Shown here piece after piece: positions 9,136 to 18,129 of a stretch of 64,000 nt of DNA. The stretch covers positions 372,001 to 436,000 of the forward strand of contig NZ_CP163518.1 in NCBI RefSeq assembly GCF_041080625.1, in the 5' to 3' direction. The stretch's first letter is position 1, and every line of letters starts with the position of its first letter. The position numbers and the translations under genes are program-made. Under the pieces are notes generated by a model. That model had not been told where the DNA came from. It worked only from the letters and a program-made list of their open reading frames with translations, and did no database searches. This stretch comes from Streptomyces sp. CG1 (lineage in GTDB: Bacteria > Actinomycetota > Actinomycetes > Streptomycetales > Streptomycetaceae).

Positions 9136-9873
9136 ATGCCCTCGCGTGCTTTCGCTGTGGTCGGCGCCGGAATAGGCGCGACCGTCCTTGCGGCCGGCGG
9201 CATCACCTATGCCTCGACCGTTGAATCCACTCCGGCTTCCCCGCCTGTCCACCGGGCAGCCCAGCTACTCCACCACCCCGCCCAGCCACTCCACCACGCC
9301 GCCCAACCGGCCCACCACGCCGCCCAGCCTGCGCAACACGCCGCAGCCGCAGCTCCTTCCGCTTCTGCCACGGCTCCTTCGGGCGCCAAGAACGGAGGCG
9401 GAGGCGGAAACGGGGGTCGCGACGGCAGTGGACGTGATGGCGGACGCGACGGCGGACACGACGACGGCGGCGGACACGACGGCGGGGGCGGACACGACGG
9501 CGGGGGCGGACACGACGGCGGGGGCGGACACGACGGCGGGGGCGGACACGGTGAAGGCCACAGAAGGGGCGGAAGGATCTTCATCAACGAACGTTCGTAC
9601 CCCGGCTTCGTTGAGGGGTGCATCACCGCGGCCAGCGGACTGGGCGCGAAGAGCTTCAATGTCCGCAATGAAAGCAGGAGGACCGTCGAAGTCTTCCGGG
9701 GCGTCGACTGCGACGGTGGCCCTCCGGTCGCCATCGTGGGACCCCGCAGCGAGACCTTCGGCGTGGTGCCCCATAAGCACGGCGGCGAATTCGGTTTCGA
9801 CGGCGATGGCGAATTCGGTCACCACGGCGTCGTGGGCAGCTTCCGGGTGGTCTGCGACCACGACGGGTGGTGA
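9136..9873 (+). CDS. Secreted Gly/His/Asp repeat protein
   Basis: A 245-residue exported protein of unknown function. The start at ATG 9136 (purine-rich AGAGAGAAG upstream) gives a signal peptide with hydrophobic core VVGAGIGATVLAAGG. Then comes a His/Ala/Gln/Pro stretch with repeats of roughly HHAAQPA, a linker, and a tandem GHDGGG block encoded by an 18-bp DNA repeat. A C-terminal globular part of about 100 residues follows, with two cysteines (CITAASGLGAKSFNVRNESR, GVDCDGG) that could form a disulphide, ending in VVCDHDGW. It looks like a cell-surface or secreted protein with a flexible metal-binding-type spacer. A clear terminator follows at 9903. Confidence 0.75.
   Translation: MPSRAFAVVGAGIGATVLAAGGITYASTVESTPASPPVHRAAQLLHHPAQPLHHAAQPAHHAAQPAQHAAAAAPSASATAPSGAKNGGGGGNGGRDGSGRDGGRDGGHDDGGGHDGGGGHDGGGGHDGGGGHDGGGGHGEGHRRGGRIFINERSYPGFVEGCITAASGLGAKSFNVRNESRRTVEVFRGVDCDGGPPVAIVGPRSETFGVVPHKHGGEFGFDGDGEFGHHGVVGSFRVVCDHDGW
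9454..9543 (+). repeat. 18-bp tandem repeat encoding GHDGGG
   Basis: Four exact copies of GGACACGACGGCGGGGGC occupy 9472-9543, preceded by one diverged copy at 9454-9471 and followed by a partial copy. The repeat keeps the reading frame and adds six residues per unit, so copy number can vary without frameshift. Confidence 0.95.
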
Positions 9874-9902
9874 TGACAGCACCACCCGACGCACGGGAAC
9901 GT

Positions 9903-9932
9903 CCCCGGACCGATCACGGTCCGGGGGGCTTT
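9903..9932 (+). terminator. Rho-independent terminator of the secreted repeat protein gene
   Basis: Stem CCCCGGACC / GGTCCGGGG (9903-9911 with 9918-9926) around a 6-base loop, followed by GGCTTTCCCC, thirty bases after the stop codon. Confidence 0.75.
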
Positions 9933-10088
9933 CCCCATCTGCCCCTGAGAGCAGCGGAACTCCCGCCGCCTATGCCGCTCCAGCGCCTGGAGCGGTGACC
10001 ACCCGGGCGACGAGAGCGGCGATGTCCATGCGTTTCTCCAGTGGTTCCGATGAGCGGTGTTGTCGAGTCCGTACTGCCGGGCCGCCGG

Positions 10089-10600
10089 TCAGCAGCGGTG
10101 CCGGTGGCGGTAGCCCTCTGCCTGCACGGACTCCTCGGCGACGCGCACGCCATAGCGGTAGGCGAGCTTGCCGCCGAGGTGGCCGGACAGGCTGAGCCCG
10201 GCGAGCGCAACAACGGACAGCGCCAGCTGCCCGTACCAGACGCCTTGCCCTTCCGGGTATCCGCCGCCCTGCCGCCAGGCGAAACCGGCCGCGTACGCGG
10301 CGGTCACGGCCAAGTTCAGCCCCATGTGCACCAGACCCGTACGAAGGCCGGGGTGCCGGTGGGGATGGCGAACAGGTCGAGGAAGCCGACGCAGGCTGCC
10401 GCCAGCGCACCCAGTACGCCGATGGCGATCAGCCAGGCCGAGCCGTGGGCCGGGAAACCCGGCCGGTGCACGATCCGGGAGGCGACGTCTTAGACCAGGC
10501 TGGATACCCGGGCCCCGATCGGCACGGTCACCAGGACCGGATGGAACGGGTGCCCGTACGGCCCCGCCAGCGCGGCGCACCTTGCCCGTCGGCTGCCCGT
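10089..10600 (-). pseudogene. Broken DUF2231 membrane protein gene
   Basis: The minus strand encodes a four-helix DUF2231 protein in pieces. One frame reads GHPFHPVLVTVPIGARVSSLV, then a TAA stop where relatives have Tyr or Phe, then DVASRIVHRPGFPAHGSAWL and on to FLDLFAIPTGTPAF. A one-base deletion near 10350 then shifts to a second frame reading RTGLVHMGLNLAVTAAYAAG to GGKLAYRYGVRVAEESVQAEGYR. Two independent lesions make this a true pseudogene rather than a single sequencing error. DUF2231 proteins are membrane proteins of unknown function, often near heme or oxidative-stress genes. Confidence 0.8.
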
Positions 10601-10893
10601 CCGGCTATTTCACCAACGATTGTTGGTCTTATTCTGGACATGGGTCAAAGGCGCGTCACCCTGTGGGGGTGAGGCTCGTACACCGCTCGTATCGTGTGCG
10701 CTTGGGCCACGCACCTTGTCGACTCGGCGCAGGCCGCCCCTCGACATGCGAACTCAGCGCTGCTGCGGAAGCATCGGAAGGGACGGTACGCAACCTGCAA
10801 TGACGCGCAGGTGCTCTCTCCTCCGACCAGTGAGCCGACGCCTCTCCAGGCCGGAGGAAGCGCCCAATTCGGCGTCTGTACCGGAGTCTTCAC

Positions 10894-11448
10894 ATGGCCA
10901 AGCGCGGCACGGGTTGGCTTTCAACCTTCACGCAACAGGCGGCCCAGAGGTCCTCTGCGCAGCGAGTGACCGCCGGTGACTGCGGGCTGCTGCTCCTCAG
11001 ACTGACTTTCGGACTGTTCATGGCCGGACACGGCGCACAGAAGCTCTTCGGACTTTTCGGAGGCTCGGGTCTGACGGCCACTGGCAAGGGTTTCGAGTCT
11101 CTGGGTTACCGCCCTGGGAAGGTCTTCGCGGTGATCGGCGGCCTCTCCGAGTTCCTCGGTGGCCTGGGCCTGGCAGTCGGGCTGCTCACGCCGCTCGCGG
11201 CCGCCGCCCTGATCGGCGTGATGATCAATGCCATGGCGACCGTCACCGGCACCCACGGCCTTTGGGAGACGAACGGCGGCGTGGAGTACAGCGTCGGCAT
11301 CGCCATCGTCGCCCTCGCCGTCGCCGCCATCGGCCCCGGCCGGCTGGCACTCGACCTGTTCTTCCCCTGGGGCAGCGGCGGCTGGGCAGAAGCCGCCTGC
11401 GCCCTTGGCCTCGGGGGCGTCGCCTCCGCGATCACGCTGAGCCTGTGA
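10894..11448 (+). CDS. DoxX family membrane protein
   Basis: A 184-residue integral membrane protein with four hydrophobic helices. Family features include LLLLRLTFGLFMAGHGAQKLFG at the first helix, GKGFESLGY, then GGLSEFLGGLGLAVGLLTPLAA and a long glycine-rich C-terminal helix. DoxX-like proteins are linked to redox or sulphur-oxide handling and to membrane-associated oxidoreductase complexes in mycobacteria; the exact role here is not determined. GGAG lies 8 bases before the ATG. It stands alone, downstream of the broken DUF2231 gene on the opposite strand. Confidence 0.88.
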   Translation: MAKRGTGWLSTFTQQAAQRSSAQRVTAGDCGLLLLRLTFGLFMAGHGAQKLFGLFGGSGLTATGKGFESLGYRPGKVFAVIGGLSEFLGGLGLAVGLLTPLAAAALIGVMINAMATVTGTHGLWETNGGVEYSVGIAIVALAVAAIGPGRLALDLFFPWGSGGWAEAACALGLGGVASAITLSL

Positions 11449-11520
11449 AGGCCATGGGGACATGGCGTGAGTTGCCCTGTGCCCCGCATGACACCATCCC
11501 GTCTCGGGAGACACCTCGGC

Positions 11521-12258
11521 TCACCGCTCGCAGGCGCCACCCGCCTCCGGCCTACCACCCGTCGTGTCGTCGCCACGCAGTTCGACGCAGCATGACCCGG
11601 GCCGCGGGGCGAGTACCGCTGCGGTCTTGTCGCTTCCCAAACCGTGCAGGTATCCGGCCAGGAACGCCTGATTGACGGCGCAGACGAGTTCGGGGGCCTT
11701 GTCCGCCATGGGGTGGAAGGGGCAGTTCCGAAGGCGGATCAGGGTGGGCGCGGTGCGCTCCGGTTCGTAGCCGAACTCCTCGAGCATGTCGGCCGCCACG
11801 CTCAGTCCTCGCTCAGCGCCGAGGCGCCCGGGGCGCACCCGCTCACGCTCGGCGCTGCCCAGGGTTTCCCCGCGCGTGTACGCCACGCGGAGCGCCGCCT
11901 CGCGGGCCGATTCCCCGTCCGTCGCTGTGAGCACGGCCTCGGTGAGTATGTCGGCCAGCATGCCGTAGCGACGCTCGGGGATGTTCACCGCGATGGCCTC
12001 GTCCACCGGCTCGTACACCTTGGGCCTACGGCCGACCTTGCGGATGCCGACGGGCGATCCGGCGCGCGCCTAGAGCAGGCCTGCGGCCACCAGCTTGTCC
12101 AGGTGGAAGGCCGCGAGCTTGCGGGAGATTCCGAGGGTGTCGGCCACCTCCTCGCGCGTCACCGGCCGCCGCTCCTGCCGGATGAGCTCGAACATGCGCC
12201 GCCGCGTGGCGTCGCCGAGGGCGGCCAAGCTGGTCAGTGAGGCGTGATCCAGTCCCAC
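11521..12258 (-). pseudogene. ArsR-like HTH regulator interrupted by an in-frame amber codon
   Basis: From GTG 12258 the frame encodes a winged-helix DNA-binding domain (LAALGDATRRRMFELIRQER, EEVADTLGISRKLAAFHLDK) and stops at TAG 12070-12072 right after VAAGLL. In the same frame 17 codons later translation could resume through ARAGSPVGIRKVGRRPKVYE into a 165-residue C-terminal part (ILTEAVLTATDGESAREAAL, LIRLRNCPFHPMADKAPELV, HGLGSDKTAAVLAPRPGSCC) that matches the usual second half of this regulator family, including its conserved cysteines. The protein is thus split by one nonsense mutation; a truncated DNA-binding fragment may still be made. It sits just beyond the iron-transporter operon on the same strand. 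A sequencing error is the alternative. Confidence 0.8.
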
Positions 12259-12277
12259 TGAGCCAGTATATTGCCCA

Positions 12278-13432
12278 TCAAAGTTGGCGAAACTCTTCGG
12301 TGACGGTGTTGATGCCTTCCTCAAGCCTTGCTGAAGGCGTTACCGAGCTCGAAGCCACGACGCGACGGTTTCTGCCTTCGCCGCAGCGGTCCACGGCAGG
12401 CAGGGGGTGAGCGGGGCCTTGGGCCCGGAGGTGGACCTCACTGCCCACCGCCGGCGGCGGGGCATCCGTATAGACGACCAGGCGCTCGGGCAGGTCCCGG
12501 CCGGGGTCCGGGGCGAACTCGACGCGGTGGTCGTGGCCCCGGAAGAGGCAGGCGGCGACCCGGGCCGGGACGGAGTGCGGTCCGGGTTCGGAGGTCATCC
12601 GTAGCTGGTGGGGACGGAGCATGACGACAGCGTCTTGCTCGGTGTCGATGGTGAGGGGCAGAGGGCCGAACGCGGTGCCGGCGTACCCGTCGGCAGGCTT
12701 GGCGGGCAGCAGGTTGGCCTCGCCCAAGGTCCTGGCGATTTTCGCGTCGGCCGGGTGGTGATAGAGAGCGTGGGGGGTGTCGGCCTGCACGATACGGCCG
12801 TCCCGCATCACGGCGATGGTGTCGGCGAAGGCGAGTGCCTCGTCCACATCGTGGGTGACCAGGATCGCGGTGGCGCCCGCCCGGCGCAGGGTGGCAGCGA
12901 CCTCCGTGCGCAGTTCGGTGCGCAGCGCAGTGTCAAGAGCGGCGAACGGCTCGTCCAGCAGAAGCAGTTGGGGCCTCGGGGCGAGGGCGCGGGCGAGGGC
13001 CACGCGTTGCTGCTGGCCGCCGGAGAGCTGGTGCGGATGGCGGTCGGCGAGGCCGTCGAGCCCGACGAGGGCGAGCATCTCCCCCACCCGCTCGCGGCGG
13101 CCGGCCCGGGGAAGGCCGAAACCAACGTTGGCGGCGACGGTCAGGTGCGGGAAGAGCGCCCCGTCCTGCGGTACGTACCCGATGCGCCGGCGCTCGGCGG
13201 CGACCCTGGTGCGGCCGTCGTCGAGGAGGCGGCCGTGCAGAGTGACCCTGCCGCGGGCCGCGGGATGGAAGCCGGCGACGATGCGCAGCAGGGTGCTCTT
13301 GCCGCAGCCGGAGGGGCCCAGGACGCAGGCGAGCGCCCCGTCCTCGACGGTGAGGTCGAGCCCGGTGAGCACCGGGCTGCGGCCGTGCGCCGCCTTCAAT
13401 TGCTCGATCAACAGGCCCGGCTGGCCGGTCAT
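12278..13432 (-). CDS. Fe3+ ABC transporter ATP-binding protein (FbpC-like)
   Basis: A 384-residue ATPase energising ferric-ion import. Walker A GPSGCGKSTLLR, Q-loop YVPQDGALFPHLT, signature LSGGQQQRVALARALA, Walker B LLLDEPFAALD and switch His in LVTHDVDEAL are all present in the first 220 residues. A TOBE-like C-terminal domain follows (GTAFGPLPLTIDTEQDAVVM, LRPHQLRMTSEPG). The last 30 residues look like an unconserved extension. It is the third gene of a minus-strand operon: its start lies 1 base after the permease stop. An iron box precedes the operon at 16139. Confidence 0.93.
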   Translation of the reverse strand: MTGQPGLLIEQLKAAHGRSPVLTGLDLTVEDGALACVLGPSGCGKSTLLRIVAGFHPAARGRVTLHGRLLDDGRTRVAAERRRIGYVPQDGALFPHLTVAANVGFGLPRAGRRERVGEMLALVGLDGLADRHPHQLSGGQQQRVALARALAPRPQLLLLDEPFAALDTALRTELRTEVAATLRRAGATAILVTHDVDEALAFADTIAVMRDGRIVQADTPHALYHHPADAKIARTLGEANLLPAKPADGYAGTAFGPLPLTIDTEQDAVVMLRPHQLRMTSEPGPHSVPARVAACLFRGHDHRVEFAPDPGRDLPERLVVYTDAPPPAVGSEVHLRAQGPAHPLPAVDRCGEGRNRRVVASSSVTPSARLEEGINTVTEEFRQL

Positions 13433-13433
13433 C

Positions 13434-14975
13434 TCAGATCTCCCTTGGGGCAGTTGCGCGAGTGCCGAGGGTGCGGCGGGTGAGCATCAGGACGGCGGGC
13501 ACGGACAGGGCGACCATCACGGCGGCGTACGGCGCCGCCGCGCCGTAGGAGAGGCCGGTGGTGTAGACCCAGAACTGGGTGGCGAGGGTCTCGGTGCCGG
13601 TCGGGCGCAACAACAGCGTGGCGGTGAGTTCGGTGCTCGCGGTGAGCGTGACCATCGCGAAGGCCGCGCCGAGCCCGGGCAGGATCAGCGGCAGCGTGAC
13701 CCGGCTCAGGACCACGATCCTGTGGACGCCCAGCGAGCGGGCCACATCCTCGACTCCGTGCGGCACGTGCGCGAGGGAGGCCCGCACGGAGGTCAGGGCG
13801 AGCGGGAAGAACAGCACCACATATCCGGCCACCAGCAACGACGGCTGCTGGTAGAGGGGTTGGGCGTAGCGGATGGCGAAGTACACCACCGACAGGGCGA
13901 CAGCGATACCGGGCAGTGCCCTGGTCAGGTAGGCGGCGCGTTCCACGGTGCGGGCCAGGCGGGTGGGGCGGCGCCAGGAGTAGAGCGCCACCGGCACCGC
14001 GGCGGCGGTGGCGACGGCCGCCGACGACAGGGCATACCCCAGGGTCGTCGCCGTCTCGGTGACGATGGAGGCGGACGGGAGAGTGGTGGAGCTGCCGCGC
14101 GCCAGCCAGTGGACGAGGGCGAAGACCGGCACCCCGAGCGTCACCCCGACCACCGCCGCCAACGCGCCTGCGGCGACCGGCTTCCACCGTCCCAGAGGCA
14201 CGAGGGCGCAGCCTCGCCCGGTGGTGCCTTCACGCACCACCCGGCCGCGCCGCGCGGCCCGCGCGTCGAGAGCGACGAGGAGGAGGGCGAGACCGACCAG
14301 CGCGAGGGTGAGCAGGCTGGCGGAAGCCATGTCGAAGCTGGTCTGGAACTCGTTGTAGATCGCGGTGGCGAACGTGGTGTAGCGCAGCATCGCGAACGCC
14401 CCGTATTCGCCCAGGAGATAGAGCGACACGAGCAGCGCGCCGCCCGCCAGGGCGGGGCGGGTGAGCGGCAGCGTGACCCGCCACAGGGGCGCGAGCCGGC
14501 CGTGGCCCAGGCTGCGCGCGACTTCCTCGGTCGAGGCGTCGGCGTGCCGGAGCGTGGCGGCCACCGGCAGGAACACCAGCGGATAGAGCGAGGACGTCAT
14601 CACCAGTACCGCACCCCAGTACCCCTGAACCTGGGGGAACAGCGAGACCCAGGAGTAGCCGTGAACGAACTCCGGCACCGCGAGCGGCATCGCAAGCGCC
14701 ACCGTCCACGCCCGGCAACCGGGCAGGTCGGTGCGCTCCACCAGGTAGGCGGCGGCGAAGCCGAGCACGAGCGTGCCGGCAGTGACGACCGTGGTGAGGG
14801 CGACGGTGTGCCACAGCAGCGTTTCCATCACGGGTCGGGCCAGCAGGCGGTGCGCGGTGTCGCTGCCCGCTTGCGTGGCCTGCAGCCCGACGAACACCAG
14901 CGGTGAGGCGACGAGCAGCGCGACGAGGCCCGCCACCAGCGGCAGCGGGCCCGGCAGGTTGCGAAGGGTCCTCAC
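13434..14975 (-). CDS. Fe3+ ABC transporter permease, fused two-domain (FbpB-like)
   Basis: A 513-residue integral membrane protein with about twelve helices in two homologous BPD_transp_1 halves, each carrying an EAA-type cytoplasmic loop: EEVARSLGHGRLAPLWRVTLP in the first and VEDVARSLGVHRIVVLSRVTLP in the second. This duplicated layout is typical of ferric-ion FbpB permeases, which form the channel with one polypeptide. Its start overlaps the stop of the substrate-binding protein gene by 4 bases, implying translational coupling. Confidence 0.93.
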   Translation of the reverse strand: MRTLRNLPGPLPLVAGLVALLVASPLVFVGLQATQAGSDTAHRLLARPVMETLLWHTVALTTVVTAGTLVLGFAAAYLVERTDLPGCRAWTVALAMPLAVPEFVHGYSWVSLFPQVQGYWGAVLVMTSSLYPLVFLPVAATLRHADASTEEVARSLGHGRLAPLWRVTLPLTRPALAGGALLVSLYLLGEYGAFAMLRYTTFATAIYNEFQTSFDMASASLLTLALVGLALLLVALDARAARRGRVVREGTTGRGCALVPLGRWKPVAAGALAAVVGVTLGVPVFALVHWLARGSSTTLPSASIVTETATTLGYALSSAAVATAAAVPVALYSWRRPTRLARTVERAAYLTRALPGIAVALSVVYFAIRYAQPLYQQPSLLVAGYVVLFFPLALTSVRASLAHVPHGVEDVARSLGVHRIVVLSRVTLPLILPGLGAAFAMVTLTASTELTATLLLRPTGTETLATQFWVYTTGLSYGAAAPYAAVMVALSVPAVLMLTRRTLGTRATAPREI

Positions 14976-16054
14976 AGCAGACCGACGGACTGGAGGAGCT
15001 GCAGCGCGTCCTTGCCGTCGCCGAGGTCGCCGGCCTGAGCCACCGATCCGGAGTCCGCCAGCGATCGGCTCACCTTGGCGTTCTTCACCCCGGCGGCGAG
15101 CGGATACTCGTAGCTCTCGGACGTGGCGATGATCTGCTGGGCGGGCTTGCTGGTCAGGTAGGCGAGGAACGCCTGGGCGGCCGCCTGGTGCTTGCCGTGG
15201 GAGAGGACTGCCGCGCCGGAGACGTCTACCAGCGCGCCGGGGTCGCCTTGCTTGAAGTAGCCAAGTGCGCTGTGGATGTGGGCGGCGCCCTGTTCATCGC
15301 GCAGCCGGTACCAGTAGTAGTGGTCGATGACGCCGCCCTCGACCTCGCCCCGGTTCACCGCGGCGACCAGGTCCTCGTTACTGCCGTAGACCTTGCTGTT
15401 GGCCTTCAGCCCCTCCAGCCAGCTCTTCGCGCCGGCCTCGCCCTGCGTCTTGATCATCCTGGTGACGATCGGAGTGAAGTCCGTCTCGCCCGGCGCGATG
15501 CCCAGCTTCCCCCTCCACGTCGCATCGGCCAAGTCCTTCACGGTGGGCGGTACTTGCCCTGCCTGGAGCTTGCCGGTGTTGTGGACGAACGCCGCCTCAC
15601 GGGCGGAGACACCCACCCAGTCGCCCTGGGCCGAGCTGTCGGCCGAGGGAACCGCCGCCAGGGTAGCGGCGTTCACCTTCGCCAGCAGGCCCTTGTTCTC
15701 CAGGGTGGTGAGCGCGGGCGGGTTCTCCGCGAAGAACACATCCGCAGGGGAGGCCGGACCCTCGGTGAGGATCTGGTTGGCCAACTCGGCCTCGTCGCCC
15801 GAGCGGACGTTGGCCCTGATGCCGGTCCGCGCCTGGAAGTCCTTCACCAGGGCACTGACCGTCTGCTCGTGCTGACCGCTGTAGACGGTGATCGTCTGCC
15901 CCTTCAGCGAACCAGCCGACTCCTTGTCCGACGACGCGCCCCCGGAGTCGTTCGAACCGCTGCACCCCGCCAGCGCCAGGGCCGACAGCGACATCGCCGT
16001 CGCCGTCGCCAGCAGGGCAGACCGCCGAGCGGACCGCAGGACGACACGAGACAT
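14972..16054 (-). CDS. Fe3+ ABC transporter substrate-binding lipoprotein (FbpA-like)
   Basis: A 360-residue iron-binding lipoprotein. The ATG at 16054 has GGAGG 6 bases upstream; the frame is open further upstream without a ribosome site. A signal peptide (SALLATATAMSLSALAL) ends in lipobox LAGC. The mature part begins the periplasmic-binding-protein fold (ITVYSGQHEQTVSALVKDFQ) and carries the paired tyrosines near HYYWYRLRDEQGA that in FbpA-type proteins ligate ferric iron. First gene of the three-gene importer, followed by permease and ATPase with tight overlap. An iron box lies 85 bases upstream, predicting repression by DmdR/IdeR with iron. Confidence 0.93.
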   Translation of the reverse strand: MSRVVLRSARRSALLATATAMSLSALALAGCSGSNDSGGASSDKESAGSLKGQTITVYSGQHEQTVSALVKDFQARTGIRANVRSGDEAELANQILTEGPASPADVFFAENPPALTTLENKGLLAKVNAATLAAVPSADSSAQGDWVGVSAREAAFVHNTGKLQAGQVPPTVKDLADATWRGKLGIAPGETDFTPIVTRMIKTQGEAGAKSWLEGLKANSKVYGSNEDLVAAVNRGEVEGGVIDHYYWYRLRDEQGAAHIHSALGYFKQGDPGALVDVSGAAVLSHGKHQAAAQAFLAYLTSKPAQQIIATSESYEYPLAAGVKNAKVSRSLADSGSVAQAGDLGDGKDALQLLQSVGLL

Positions 16055-16138
16055 GGGACCTCCGAAGTGACACACACAGGCCGCCGACGCCGCCCCCACG
16101 GCACGCACCCGCCATCAACAAAGCAAGGCTCACCATAC

Positions 16139-16157
16139 TTAGGTAAGCCTTGCCTGA
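16139..16157 (-). promoter_or_regulatory. Iron box (DmdR/IdeR-type operator) of the Fe3+ importer
   Basis: TTAGGTAAGCCTTGCCTGA on the plus strand matches the actinobacterial iron-box consensus TTAGGTTAGGCTCACCTAA at 14 of 19 positions by my count. It lies 85 bases before the start of the FbpA-like gene, on the promoter side. Consensus is from knowledge of DmdR/IdeR/DtxR sites. Confidence 0.8.
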
Positions 16158-16494
16158 AAACACCGCCCGACCAGTGCTGGCAAGTCGCCATGCAGCCACC
16201 CTTGGGTCGTGAAAACGGTGATTCGTTACGCTTTGACCGCACCCTTTTGACCATCTGATAGCCCGCCCATAGCTTCCCCATAGTGACCTCATCACCGCTG
16301 GCCGCACCAACGGTTACCCAAGCGTGACAGCGAGTGCTCCACGCCACGCAGGGCGACGACTCACTCAAATCGGCCTCGCAGGTCCAGCGGCGACGATGTA
16401 CCGCGGCATGCGACATGTCCGTGCCTGCCACGATGTTCGTCCGATGCACATCGGCCAGCGGAGTCCTCGGCAAGCCGCCACCGACGATCACGCC

Positions 16495-16715
16495 GTTGCT
16501 CGGTCCGGCCGGTCCGACAGGTCCCGCGGGTTCGCCGGGCAAGGACGGCAAAGACGGGAAGGACAGCGCCGCCGGCCGCGACGGGCAGACGTGCCCAACG
16601 GGTACAGCCTGCAGGGGCCGCCGCGGGACACTGACGCGCTCGTCCGCCGCTGCGACGGCGCCCCGCAGCCGAGCGCCCCGTCACCAAGCGCGTCGTCGAC
16701 GTTTGCTCGGGCTGC
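16495..16715 (+). pseudogene. Collagen-like repeat protein fragment, frameshifted
   Basis: One frame reads GPAGPTGPAGSPGKDGKDGK and RDGQTCP; a one-base deletion at the Pro codon then shifts to a second frame that continues NGYSLQGPPRDTDALVRRCDGAPQP. Together this is the conserved end of a collagen-like Gly-x-y protein family found on streptomycete phages and integrative elements. No start codon or upstream body is preserved. It sits at the edge of the element-like region at 16.7-20.8 kb. Confidence 0.6.
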
Positions 16716-16760
16716 CCGCCGAGCCCCGCCGCATCGCATGAACACCTGCGTCTGGCTCGG

Positions 16761-18104
16761 TTACGCGCCGAGAGAGTCGATCAGATGGTCGTCGAGGTCG
16801 GCGAACCAATCCTCGCGGCGCCATGGGCGCAGATCGCTGCGGGCTCGGCGCAATCGGATCGAGGCAACGCGGCCGCCGGTCTCTGTGGTGGCATCGATAC
16901 ACCCGTGCAGTAACTCGGCTGCCGCCTCGGGCTCGTCGAGGAGGATACGGGCGAGTGCCTGATCAGTTGCGACGATCGCCCGCTGCACACGCTCGCGCGG
17001 TGCTTGCAGCGCCTCAGCCGAGCGGGCAAAGTAGTCGTGTGCCTCGGCCGGATCGCCGACATACAGCGAGGTGACGCCCTCGAACCCGCGCAGGTGCGCG
17101 GGCGGGAAGGACGTCGACGCGGGGTAGCCGTCGCGGTCACTGTCCATGTCGTACCACGCGAGGGCTAGCGCCGCCTGCGCATGCCGCTCAGCGCCCGCGC
17201 GGGCCTCGATCTCGGCCTGCAGGGCGTGTGCTCGGGCCCGGATCGTTACGCTTTCGCCGGCTCGTGCATCCCGCACGGCCGCTTCGACGAGTTGCTGTGC
17301 TGCCTCAATGCCTGGCGTCGAGTACAAGGTGACGAGGGCGTGACTCATGTGGACTGCTGCGCGGCGCCACGGCGAGCCGGTACCGCCGGCTGCCGCGGTT
17401 GCTTCGGCGTACAGCGCCCGTGATGCTGCGTCGTCACGCGTCTCGAACGCCGCGCGGCCGGCCAGGGTGTACGCCTGTGCGGCGACCGTCTGCAGACCGG
17501 GCAGCATCGGATCGGGCACGCCTGTGTCGAGCAGCCTGCGGCATGACTCGACGATGGGGGCGAGCAGGAGCTGCACCCGGACGAAGGGCATGCTGCCGAC
17601 TTGTCCGTTCACGTAGCCGACGGCGAGCCGCATGTCGGCAAGCAGCCCCTCGTCGACTCTCAATGGGTCGGCCAGGGCGGCAGGCAGGGCGTGTTGTGTC
17701 GACGGGCCGAGCAGCGCGAGCAGCCCGCCACCACCGTCAGTCGCAGTCTTCACCAGCAGCGTGCGCAGGTCGTCGAGGCGGCGCTCGCTTTCGCCGAGGT
17801 GTGCGAACGCGTCGAGCAGCTCGCCGAAATCACTTCCGGCACCGAGGGACGTCTGCCCATCGCTGCTGCCGGCGTATAGGTGGGCGAGCGGCAGTTGATA
17901 CCGCTCACCAGGCAGGATCGGCGCCTTGTTGGACTCCCACCGTGCGACGGACCGCTGCACACGCACGGCGCTGGAGTCGAGCGGCTGCCCGAGTTCAGCA
18001 GCCTTGCCGATGATGGCTCGCGCGGTGTCCGCGAGGGACCAACCACGCACGAGTCGTAGCCGTTTGAGTGTGGCAGCGCCGACGAGTTTGTCGTGCGCGC
18101 TCAT
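16761..18104 (-). CDS. XRE-family regulator with TPR-like C-terminal domain
   Basis: A 447-residue regulator. Residues about 10-75 form an extended XRE helix-turn-helix (LKRLRLVRGWSLADTARAII, then VARWESNKAPILPGERYQLP). The remaining 350 residues are alanine-rich helical repeats of TPR type (TVAAQAYTLAGRAAFETRDD, ASRALYAEATAAAG). This layout is typical of streptomycete regulators found on plasmids and integrative elements and of signalling-peptide-type sensors. ATG 18104 has GAGGG just before it. It lies 25 bases after the SLOG-like gene at 18130 on the same strand, so the two probably form one transcript. Its target is not identifiable; the divergent plus-strand cluster is a candidate. Confidence 0.8.
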   Translation of the reverse strand: MSAHDKLVGAATLKRLRLVRGWSLADTARAIIGKAAELGQPLDSSAVRVQRSVARWESNKAPILPGERYQLPLAHLYAGSSDGQTSLGAGSDFGELLDAFAHLGESERRLDDLRTLLVKTATDGGGGLLALLGPSTQHALPAALADPLRVDEGLLADMRLAVGYVNGQVGSMPFVRVQLLLAPIVESCRRLLDTGVPDPMLPGLQTVAAQAYTLAGRAAFETRDDAASRALYAEATAAAGGTGSPWRRAAVHMSHALVTLYSTPGIEAAQQLVEAAVRDARAGESVTIRARAHALQAEIEARAGAERHAQAALALAWYDMDSDRDGYPASTSFPPAHLRGFEGVTSLYVGDPAEAHDYFARSAEALQAPRERVQRAIVATDQALARILLDEPEAAAELLHGCIDATTETGGRVASIRLRRARSDLRPWRREDWFADLDDHLIDSLGA

Positions 18105-18129
18105 GCCCTCATGATGCACGCTCCGTAGC

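Noticed and set aside
12777..14906. Long plus-strand frames antisense to the iron ABC operon
   Set aside because: They mirror well-conserved ABC genes on the other strand, have biased Arg/Gly/Ala composition and no domains.
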